Positions 1 through 7,217 of a stretch of DNA of 36,663 nucleotides are shown here, piece by piece. The position numbers and the translations under genes were made by a program. The notes beneath the pieces are model-generated. The model was not told the DNA's origin. It did no database searches and saw nothing but the letters and a program-made list of their open reading frames with translations. The stretch lies in the NCBI GenBank assembly GCA_024684455.1, contig JAIKWU010000028.1, positions 1 through 36,663 on the forward strand, given 5' to 3'. This DNA comes from Bacteroidaceae bacterium (GTDB lineage: Bacteria; Bacteroidota; Bacteroidia; Bacteroidales; Bacteroidaceae). Numbering within the stretch: the first letter of the stretch is position 1; each line of letters begins with the position of its first letter.

Positions 1-699
1 TACCTGAGTTGCGGCACATGGTCGTTGCTCGGTATCGAGGTGCCTGACGCCATCATCAACGAGAAGAGTTTTGCCTATAACTTCACGAACGAAGGTGGCA
101 TCGAGGGCACCACACGCTTCCTCAAGAACATTTGCGGCATGTGGCTCCTGGAATGTTGCCGCAAGGAGTGGGGGAGTCGTGTACCTTCCGACGTCAATCA
201 AATCAATTGTGACGCCATGGAGGCAATGCCTTTCCAATCGTTCATCAATCCCGACGACCCGCGCTTTGCGAACCCCACGTCGATGGTTGAGGCGATTCAA
301 TCGTATTGCCGTGAGACAAGACAACCCGTGCCCCAAGATTACAAGGCATTGGCACGTTGCATCTTCGAGAGCCTGGCCATGCGCTATCGTCAGGTGCTCG
401 GCATGTTGAACGAATTGGCACCCTTCGCCATCGAACGGCTTCACGTCATCGGAGGCGGAGGCCGCAACTCCTATCTGATGCAAATGACGGCCGACTCCAT
501 CGGATTGCCTGTTGTGACAGGTCCTGTAGAAGGTACCGCCATCGGCAACATCATGCTTCAAGCCAAAGCCGCAGGTCTCGTCTCCGACCGCTTCGCCATG
601 CGTCGCATCATCGCCCGCTCGGTTGACATGAAGACCTACGAACCCAAAGACACCGATTCTTGGAACAAGGCCTACGAACGGTATTTGGTTACATGTTAA
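1..699 (+). CDS. rhaB: Rhamnulokinase, C-terminal part (5' end outside window)
   Basis: FGGY-family sugar kinase that phosphorylates L-rhamnulose to L-rhamnulose-1-phosphate in the cytoplasm. The frame is open from base 1, so the gene starts upstream; about 232 C-terminal residues are visible. The segment SCGTWSLLGIEV at the window edge is the conserved ATPase-fold strand seen in RhaB proteins, and the HVIGGGGRNSYLMQMTADS stretch followed by GPVEGTAIGNIMLQA is the FGGY C-terminal signature region. The next true pathway gene, rhaA, lies about 570 bp downstream; the gap is filled by a GxxExxY cassette whose left repeat starts two bases after this stop codon. Identification is secure from the motifs and from rhaA and rhaD in the same operon. 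Confidence 0.93.
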   Translation, partial: YLSCGTWSLLGIEVPDAIINEKSFAYNFTNEGGIEGTTRFLKNICGMWLLECCRKEWGSRVPSDVNQINCDAMEAMPFQSFINPDDPRFANPTSMVEAIQSYCRETRQPVPQDYKALARCIFESLAMRYRQVLGMLNELAPFAIERLHVIGGGGRNSYLMQMTADSIGLPVVTGPVEGTAIGNIMLQAKAAGLVSDRFAMRRIIARSVDMKTYEPKDTDSWNKAYERYLVTC

Positions 700-700
700 C

Positions 701-742
701 TATTTGGACACAAAATCTCCACAAATAGAACACAAAATCTTT
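701..742 (+). repeat. Left inverted repeat with 11-bp phased core
   Basis: The core CACAAA recurs at 709, 720 and 731, an exact 11-bp spacing, so the arm is itself three tandem 11-mers with a conserved centre and variable flanks. It pairs with 1197-1240. Confidence 0.7.
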
Positions 743-747
743 CTCTA

Positions 748-1197
748 ATGAATAGTTTTAATGTTGAAGATTTATATGAGAAAATGTACAAGATTGTGGG
801 TTGTGCCATGGATTTGTACAATGAATTAGGTTATGGATATTCTGAAAGAGTATATCAGGAGTGTTTATCCATATTGTGTTCTGAACGTGATATTCCTTGG
901 GAACGAGAGAAAAAGTTAGATATGTTTTTTCATCAATCGATGCTCAAACAAAAGTATTATGCTGACTTTGTTTGTTATGACAATATTGTTGTTGAGATAA
1001 AGGCGGCTGATACTCTTGTCTCAGAACATCGAGCACAATTGTTTAATTATCTAAGAATCACGAATTCTCCTGGAGGTATCTTAATCAATTTTGGAAATCC
1101 AGAACGATTGACTTCCGAAAAATATATCTACGATTCAAATAGTAATTCATATGTTTTTGTACGCAATTTAGATGATTTAAAAACACCTTATTTATAA
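748..1197 (+). CDS. GxxExxY family protein (PD-(D/E)XK nuclease-like)
   Basis: A 149-residue protein of the GxxExxY family, named for a motif visible here at residues 30-36 (GYSERVY). Later residues fit a PD-(D/E)XK nuclease core: D73 in YYADF, then E83-I-K85 in VVEIKA. There is no signal peptide or membrane segment, so it is probably cytoplasmic. The biochemical role of the family is not established; the nuclease reading rests on the D...ExK pattern. The gene is far more AT-rich than rhaB and rhaA on either side and is bracketed by 11-bp phased inverted repeats, so it looks like a foreign cassette, not a part of rhamnose metabolism. It is complete, with an ATG start five bases after the left arm. 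Confidence 0.85.
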   Translation: MNSFNVEDLYEKMYKIVGCAMDLYNELGYGYSERVYQECLSILCSERDIPWEREKKLDMFFHQSMLKQKYYADFVCYDNIVVEIKAADTLVSEHRAQLFNYLRITNSPGGILINFGNPERLTSEKYIYDSNSNSYVFVRNLDDLKTPYL

Positions 1198-1240
1198 AAG
1201 ATTTTGTGTTAAGATTTTTGACAATTTTGTGTCCAAAATA
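1197..1240 (-). repeat. Right inverted repeat of the GxxExxY cassette
   Basis: The reverse complement reads TATTTTGGACACAAAATTG then TCAAAAATCTTAACACAAAA and TCTTT, matching the left arm at both ends. The approximately 11-bp core spacing is kept, with one extra base before the last unit. The arm starts at the stop codon of the GxxExxY gene. Confidence 0.65.
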
Positions 1241-1266
1241 ATTTATTATTATAAAATTCCTTTTTT

Positions 1267-2520
1267 ATGAAAGAACAACTCATTCAACAGGCCTATGACG
1301 TGGCAAAGGAACGCTACGCAGCCATCGGCGTCGATACGGACATGGCGATTGCCGAACTCGAGAAACAACAAATTTCGCTCCATTGCTGGCAAACGGACGA
1401 TGTGGTCGGATTTGAACGCAACGAAGCCCTGAGCGGCGGTATTCAGACAACGGGCAACTATCCCGGACGTGCACGCAACATTGACGAGGTGCGCCACGAC
1501 ATCGAGTTTGTCAAGACGCTCCTTGCCGGCAACCATCGCCTGAACCTCCACGAAATCTATGGCGATTTCGGAGGCAAGTTCGTCGATCGCGACCAGGTGG
1601 GCGTCGAGCATTTCCAGTCGTGGATGGATTGGGCAAAGGCCAACGACATGAAACTCGACTTCAACTCCACCTCGTTCTCACACCCCAAGAGCGGCGACCT
1701 CACGCTCTCCAATCCCGACAAAGGCATCCGCGAATTCTGGATAGAGCACACGAAGCGTTGCCGCCGTATTGCCGATGCCATGGGACGTGCCCAGGGCGAC
1801 CCTTGCATCATGAACATCTGGGTGCACGACGGTTCGAAGGACACGTCCGTGTGCCGCAAGCGCTATCGTGAAATCCTGGCCGAGAGCCTCGACGAGATTC
1901 TCAAAGAAGACCTGCCAGGCATGAAGTCGTGTGTCGAAGCCAAACTCTTCGGCATCGGTTTGGAGAGTTATACGGTGGGTTCGATGGACTTCTATGAGGG
2001 CTATTGCGCCACACGCAAGGTCATCTACACCCTCGACACGGGTCACTATGAGCAGACAGAGAACGTGGCCGACAAGGTGGCATCGCTCCTCCTCTTCGTG
2101 CCCGAACTCATGTTGCACGTCTCGCGTCCCGTACGTTGGGATAGCGACCATGTGACCATCATGAACGACCAGACGCTCGACTTCTTCAAGGAACTCGTAC
2201 GTGCCGACGGCCTCCATCGTGCCCACGTAGGCCTCGACTATTTCGATGCCAGCATCAACCGTATCGGTGCCTACGTCGTCGGAGCACGTGCCACGCAAAA
2301 GTGCATCCTTTCGGCCCTGCTCGAACCCTTGGCAAAACTCCGTGAGTACGAAGCCAACGGTCAGTACTTCGAGCGTCTCGCCCTGCTCGAAGAGGCCAAG
2401 ACCCTGCCCATGGGTGCCGTCTTCGATTACTTCAACTGGAAGAACGGCGTACCTGTTGGAGAAGACTATATTAAAAATGTCCAGGAATATGAACAAAAGG
2501 TAACCAGCAAACGGAAATGA
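1267..2520 (+). CDS. rhaA: L-rhamnose isomerase
   Basis: Converts L-rhamnose to L-rhamnulose, the first step of the pathway, as a cytoplasmic metal-dependent TIM-barrel enzyme. The 417-residue length is normal for RhaA. Recognisable segments include LHCWQTDDVVGFE near the N-terminus, NIWVHDGSKD (metal/substrate region, about residue 180), TLDTGHY (about 257) and LHVSRPVRWDSDH (about 280). The start ATG at 1267 follows the right arm of the GxxExxY cassette by 26 bases. The stop codon TGA (2518-2520) lies exactly at the boundary of the next inserted element, whose GAAGACCC end begins inside it. No Shine-Dalgarno site is visible, as usual for this phylum. Confidence 0.97.
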   Translation: MKEQLIQQAYDVAKERYAAIGVDTDMAIAELEKQQISLHCWQTDDVVGFERNEALSGGIQTTGNYPGRARNIDEVRHDIEFVKTLLAGNHRLNLHEIYGDFGGKFVDRDQVGVEHFQSWMDWAKANDMKLDFNSTSFSHPKSGDLTLSNPDKGIREFWIEHTKRCRRIADAMGRAQGDPCIMNIWVHDGSKDTSVCRKRYREILAESLDEILKEDLPGMKSCVEAKLFGIGLESYTVGSMDFYEGYCATRKVIYTLDTGHYEQTENVADKVASLLLFVPELMLHVSRPVRWDSDHVTIMNDQTLDFFKELVRADGLHRAHVGLDYFDASINRIGAYVVGARATQKCILSALLEPLAKLREYEANGQYFERLALLEEAKTLPMGAVFDYFNWKNGVPVGEDYIKNVQEYEQKVTSKRK

Positions 2521-2521
2521 A

Positions 2522-2566
2522 GACCCTCCCCCTGTCCCCTCCCGTGAGGGAGGGGAGTGGGGCGCG
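2522..2566 (+). repeat. GC-rich palindromic repeat, copy A
   Basis: Starts GACCCTCCCCC and contains the inverted repeat CCCTCCCGTGAGGGAGGGG. It directly follows the rhaA stop codon and is the left arm of the DUF559 cassette. Confidence 0.85.
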
Positions 2567-2582
2567 ATGATACATTAATAAG

Positions 2583-2966
2583 ATGATAGACGATTTGAAA
2601 TGGGCGGCTCCTGATAGGTACGGATTGTTGAAAGAGTTTGCGAAGAAAAACAGGGCAAATCCTACGTTGGCCGAGCTGATTCTTTGGCAATACTTAAGAG
2701 GTAAGTCCATGGGCACCAAATTCTTTCGTCAATATATCGTCGCCGATTATATCGCGGATTTCGCGTCTGTTCAACATCAATTAATCATAGAAGTTGATGG
2801 TGCCTATCATTCAGAGTTGAATCAAATTGCTTATGATGAAGGTCGCACTCAACGTCTTCAAGACTTAGGATTTACCGTCCTTCGTTTTACAAATGAAGAT
2901 ATCTATGACAATATAGAATTCGTAATAAACACCATCAAACATCATTTACACAATGAAAACCAATAA
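2583..2966 (+). CDS. DUF559 endonuclease-like protein
   Basis: A 127-residue member of DUF559 (Vsr/PD-(D/E)XK-like fold). The family signature is complete: NPTLAELILWQYLR with E31, KFFRQYIVADYIADF with D59, LIIEVDGAYH with E70-x-D72 and H76, then RTQRLQDLGFTVLRFTNEDI. The D...ExD pattern suggests an intact nuclease active site. The size matches stand-alone DUF559 proteins. The gene lies between inverted palindromes A and B, which recur nearby without a gene. That makes it the candidate enzyme for spread of this repeat family, although no activity has been shown. Its last 14 bases overlap the start of the permease gene, whose ATG at 2953 lies in the DUF559 coding sequence. Confidence 0.88.
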   Translation: MIDDLKWAAPDRYGLLKEFAKKNRANPTLAELILWQYLRGKSMGTKFFRQYIVADYIADFASVQHQLIIEVDGAYHSELNQIAYDEGRTQRLQDLGFTVLRFTNEDIYDNIEFVINTIKHHLHNENQ

Positions 2967-4452
2967 CGAAACTATGCGCCAGCCGCACCCCTCCCTCACG
3001 GGAGGGGCTGGGGGAGGGTCTTCCTCTTTACGAAGTACATTAGCCGTCTCGCTCAACAATTACCTTGATGCGGGAGCCATTGTGGCGGGTGCAAGCGGCA
3101 TCACGCTCTGGCAGAACTATCTGGGATTGAGCGAGATGCACCTCGGCTGGCTTAATGCCATTAGTGCCAATGCCCTGGGAGCAGCCATCGGTGCCATCAT
3201 CGGCGGATTCCTGGCCGACAAGTACGGGCGCAAGTTCATCTTCACCTACAATTTGCTGGTGTATATGCTGGGCGTGTTGCTCGTCATGTGCTCGGTCAAT
3301 TTCCCCATGCTCCTGGCGGGATTCCTCGTCACGGGCATCTCGGTCGGCGTAGGTGTACCTGCCTCGTGGACCTATATCTCCGAGAGTTCGGAAGTGCATA
3401 ACCGAGGGCGCAACATCTGCATCTCCCAGATGTCGTGGGGCATGGGGCCGATGATCATCCTCCTGTTCGGCATGTTGTTTGCCCCAGGCGGCTACCTCTA
3501 TGGCATCGTCGAGTCGTTGGCGCATGGTGTCTTGGGTGCCGATGCCGCCGAAGCCTCCGTCCAGGTGTTCTCCTCGCGCGTCGTGTTCCTGACCCTCTTC
3601 ATCGTGGCCTTCATCGCATGGACGTTGCAAAGACAATTGGAGGAGAGTAAGGAGTGGGATACAAGACCCACCCCCCAACCCCTCCCTTGTAGGGAGGGGA
3701 GTGGTCACTCTGAGCAATTGGGACAATCTCCTCTCATCCCCGAGGAAATAGTATCTACTCCCCGCCCTACAAGGGAGGGGACAGGGGGAGGGTCTTCGAT
3801 TGTCTCCAATATCCGTGCCCTCTTCACCAACCGCATTGCCGTGCGCACCGTCGTGTTCCTCGCCGTCATCTACCTGACGTGGAACCTTGTGGCCTCGGTC
3901 ATGGGCTTCTTCCAGCCGCACATCTATGAGACGGCGGGCGGATTGTCGAACGAGTACGCCAACCTGCTCAGTTGCATCGGATGGCTCGTGGTGGTCGTCA
4001 TCACCTTCTTCCTCTCGTTCATCATCGACCGCCTTCCCCATCGCCTCTTCTACGTCCTCGGCCTCGTGGCCGCACTTGCCACATGGGTGGTCATCATTAG
4101 CGGAGTGACGGGCATCGGCGGCCTCTGGGCATTCTCCATCCTCTGGGGCGTGAACGGCGGCCTCTCCGTCCAGATCTTCTATGCCCTGTGGGGTAGCGAA
4201 CTCTTCCCCGCCAAGTTCCGTGCCGGCGCCCAAGGCCTGATGTTCTTCATCGTGCGAGGTCTCTCGGCCGTCTGGGGGCTCGTCTTCACCTACATCTACG
4301 GCGAGAACGGCCAAGGCTTCACCCTTGCCGCCTGGTGCATGATAGCCCTCCTCCTCATCTCACTCGTCGTCGGCGTCATCGGCGCACCCAACACGCGCGG
4401 CAAGTCGTTGAAGCAAATCACCGAGGAGAGGTATGGAAGACCCACCCCCTGA
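2953..4452 (+). CDS. MFS sugar transporter, probable rhamnose permease, carrying repeat-encoded insertions
   Basis: A 499-residue major facilitator with about 12 membrane segments. MFS motif A is seen as GGFLADKYGRK (about residue 87). From its position between rhaA and rhaD it probably imports L-rhamnose across the inner membrane. Three stretches are not ancestral but encoded by GC-rich palindromic repeats: residues about 9-25 (PHPSLTGGAGGG), about 238-281 in the central cytoplasmic loop between the two six-helix halves (PLPCREG and PRPTREGTGGG), and the last residues RPTP plus the stop codon. Without them the protein would be about 435 residues, an ordinary length. The insertions sit at termini and in the central loop, where they should be tolerated. 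Substrate is inferred from context, and it is not the DMT-type RhaT. Confidence 0.85.
   Translation: MKTNNETMRQPHPSLTGGAGGGSSSLRSTLAVSLNNYLDAGAIVAGASGITLWQNYLGLSEMHLGWLNAISANALGAAIGAIIGGFLADKYGRKFIFTYNLLVYMLGVLLVMCSVNFPMLLAGFLVTGISVGVGVPASWTYISESSEVHNRGRNICISQMSWGMGPMIILLFGMLFAPGGYLYGIVESLAHGVLGADAAEASVQVFSSRVVFLTLFIVAFIAWTLQRQLEESKEWDTRPTPQPLPCREGSGHSEQLGQSPLIPEEIVSTPRPTREGTGGGSSIVSNIRALFTNRIAVRTVVFLAVIYLTWNLVASVMGFFQPHIYETAGGLSNEYANLLSCIGWLVVVVITFFLSFIIDRLPHRLFYVLGLVAALATWVVIISGVTGIGGLWAFSILWGVNGGLSVQIFYALWGSELFPAKFRAGAQGLMFFIVRGLSAVWGLVFTYIYGENGQGFTLAAWCMIALLLISLVVGVIGAPNTRGKSLKQITEERYGRPTP
2976..3020 (-). repeat. GC-rich palindromic repeat, copy B (in frame in the permease)
   Basis: The reverse complement of copy A with small changes: CCCCTCCCTCACGGGAGGGG then GGGGGAGGGTC at the outer end. 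It encodes the permease N-terminal peptide around PSLTGGAGGGSS. Confidence 0.85.
3665..3794. mobile_element. Gene-less inverted pair of palindromes inside the permease gene (copy C)
   Basis: A 130-bp unit starts GACCCACCCCCC and ends GGGGGAGGGTC. The left palindrome has CCCTCCCTTGTAGGGAGGGG; the right has CCCTACAAGGGAGGGG. They are inverted copies separated by about 45 bases of unique sequence. The unit is read through in frame as Pro/Gly-rich sequence in the central loop of the permease. It shares its outer ends with the DUF559 cassette, so it looks like a non-autonomous derivative. Confidence 0.8.
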
Positions 4453-4590
4453 CCCCTCCCTTGTAGGGAGGGGAGTAGTCACTATTCCATGTATATAATA
4501 TAACGTAAAACCAAAAAATATGAACAAAGAAAATTCTTCGTCGAAAGTAACCACTCCCCGCCCTACAAGGGAGGGGCAAGGGGGAGGGTC
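4439..4590. mobile_element. Gene-less inverted pair spanning the permease end and rhaD start (copy D)
   Basis: A 152-bp unit starts GACCCACCCCC and ends GGGGGAGGGTC. The left palindrome (4439-4484) provides the last permease codons and its stop. The unique middle contains the rhaD start codon at 4520. The right palindrome (about 4548-4590) encodes the rhaD peptide TTPRPTREGQGGGS. This single element therefore forms the 3' end of one gene, the intergenic spacer and the 5' end of the next. Confidence 0.8.
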
Positions 4591-5404
4591 TATTCTCGAA
4601 AATAGGCCAGCCCTCAAGGCCGAGATCGACCGAGTCGCCGAAGTCGCCGGATACCTCTGGCAAAAAGGATGGGCCGAGCGAAACGGAGGAAACATCACCG
4701 TCAACATCACCCAGCACGTCGACGACGAGATACGCCACATGCCCCCCATCAGCGACGTGCTCCCCATCGGCACCACGCTCCCGCACCTGCGCGGATGCTA
4801 CTTCTATTGCAAAGGCACGGGACGCCGTATGCGCGACCTCGCCCGATGGCCCATGCAGAACGGCTCCGTCATCCGCATCCTCGACGATTGCGCCTCCTAC
4901 GTCATCATTGCCGACGAAGTGGTCATGCCCACCAGCGAGTTGCCCTCCCACCTCGCCATGCACAATTACCTGATCGAGAGCGGCTCACGCTACAAGGCAT
5001 CGCTCCACACCCATCCGATCGAACTCGTCGCCATGAGCCACAACAAGGGCATGCTGCGTCCCGGCGTCATGACCCGCCTGCTCTGGTCGATGATACCCGA
5101 GACCCTCGCCTTCGCACCCCTCGGCCTCGGCATCGTGCCCTACGAACTCCCTGGCTCCGTCCGCCTCGCCGAAGCCACCCTCCGTCAGATCCGCGACTAC
5201 GACGTCGTGATGTGGGAGAAGCACGGCGTCTGCGCCGTCGGCCAGGACATCATGGACGCCTTCGACCAGGTCGATGTGCTCAACAAGGCCGCCAACATCT
5301 ACATGTGCGCCAAGAGCATGGGCTTCACCCCCGACGGCATGACCGACGATGCCATGCGCGAAGTCCAGGACGTGTTCAAGTTGCCCAAGAAACGCCCGTG
5401 CTAA
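4520..5404 (+). CDS. rhaD: Rhamnulose-1-phosphate aldolase with repeat-encoded N-terminus
   Basis: Class II zinc aldolase that cleaves L-rhamnulose-1-phosphate to dihydroxyacetone phosphate and L-lactaldehyde. Recognisable elements are ERNGGNITVNIT (phosphate-binding segment, about residue 55), HTHPIELVAMSH with zinc-ligand histidines (about 160-171) and VVMWEKHGVCAVG (about 230). The protein has 294 residues, somewhat longer than typical RhaD (roughly 270). The excess is the first 25 or so residues, MNKENSSSKVTTPRPTREGQ and onward, encoded by the middle and right arm of palindromic element D. The native N-terminus probably began near ENRPALKAEIDRV. It is the last gene of the rha operon and is followed by an intrinsic terminator at 5431. 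Confidence 0.95.
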   Translation: MNKENSSSKVTTPRPTREGQGGGSILENRPALKAEIDRVAEVAGYLWQKGWAERNGGNITVNITQHVDDEIRHMPPISDVLPIGTTLPHLRGCYFYCKGTGRRMRDLARWPMQNGSVIRILDDCASYVIIADEVVMPTSELPSHLAMHNYLIESGSRYKASLHTHPIELVAMSHNKGMLRPGVMTRLLWSMIPETLAFAPLGLGIVPYELPGSVRLAEATLRQIRDYDVVMWEKHGVCAVGQDIMDAFDQVDVLNKAANIYMCAKSMGFTPDGMTDDAMREVQDVFKLPKKRPC

Positions 5405-5430
5405 ATGTATGATTATAGACCATTGTGAAC

Positions 5431-5462
5431 AAAAAGGGACAACTTAAAAGTTGTCCCTTTTT
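5431..5462 (+). terminator. Intrinsic terminator after rhaD
   Basis: A perfect 15-bp inverted repeat, AAAAAGGGACAACTT with AAGTTGTCCCTTTTT, has a 2-base loop; both strands carry T runs. It closes the rhamnose operon. Confidence 0.9.
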
Positions 5463-5488
5463 GTTGATGTTACTTATTATTAAAAATG

Positions 5489-5576
5489 TACTGCGGCGTG
5501 ACTTTGAGCCGACCGCAGTCTATGTTGATGCCGGCCGCAGTTGAAATTACGATGCTCCGCAGTACAAAAAATGGAT
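5489..5576. repeat. 22-bp phased array, CCGCAG core (4 units)
   Basis: The six-base core occurs at 5491 (inverted, CTGCGG), 5513, 5535 and 5557 (CCGCAG), exactly 22 bp apart, with unrelated sequence between. The outer units also form an inverted repeat, TACTGCGG (5489-5496) with CCGCAGTA (5557-5564). The array lies between the rhaD terminator and the guaB promoter. The remainder of this 325-bp gap, 5577-5650, shows nothing I recognise. Confidence 0.75.
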
Positions 5577-5652
5577 ATCTATAACGATAAAAAATACCCC
5601 AAAAGTCCAATATCGGGTGACGTTCAACAAAAAAATAAATTATTTTTCTTAC

Positions 5653-5687
5653 TTTGCACTCACTTACGCAGATTTTTCGTAACTTTG
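5653..5687 (+). promoter_or_regulatory. Putative guaB promoter
   Basis: TAACTTTG at 5680-5687 fits the Bacteroidetes -7 consensus TAnnTTTG. A TTTG lies at 5653-5656, with 23 bases between instead of the usual 19-21, so the -33 match is weak. The leader would be about 35 bases. Confidence 0.55.
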
Positions 5688-5711
5688 TACGCAATAAAAA
5701 ATTAACCATAA

Positions 5712-7211
<1,500 letters not shown>

Positions 7212-7217
7212 AATCTC

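Larger units (their letters stand above)
701..1240. mobile_element. GxxExxY cassette bounded by ~42-bp inverted repeats
   Basis: An AT-rich block sits between rhaB and rhaA and contains one gene (748-1197). Its two edges are near inverted repeats: 701-742 and the reverse complement of 1197-1240 share TATTT(T)GGACACAAAAT at the outer end and AACACAAAATCTTT at the inner end. The flanking rha genes are GC-rich with different base use, which suggests insertion. No target duplication beyond the repeats is evident, and mobility is inferred, not shown. The right repeat begins at the last base of the gene's stop codon. Confidence 0.6.
2519..3023. mobile_element. DUF559 cassette bounded by inverted GC-rich palindromes
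   Basis: A roughly 500-bp unit with the order palindrome A (2522-2566), DUF559 gene (2583-2966), palindrome B (2976-3020). A and B are inverted copies: both ends read GAAGACCCTCCCCC going inwards, and both contain CCCTCCCGTGAGGGAGGGG on one strand. The unit lies between rhaA and the permease and reaches into both, touching the rhaA stop codon and supplying the permease start codon. Gene-less units with the same outer ends occur at 3665-3794 and 4439-4590. This arrangement resembles REPINs with a RAYT, but the enzyme is a DUF559 protein. Mobility is inferred. Confidence 0.7.

Noticed and set aside
3040-4314. Long antisense open frame over the permease
   Set aside because: The translation is acidic and His-rich with no motifs; it is a shadow created by GC-rich codons of the MFS gene.
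701-5404. Frameshifted or decaying rha operon
   Set aside because: All rha genes keep open frames with complete active-site motifs despite the insertions, so the pathway looks functional.
5431-5462. Phased-array member
   Set aside because: It is a simple perfect hairpin with flanking T runs, fully explained as the rhaD terminator.
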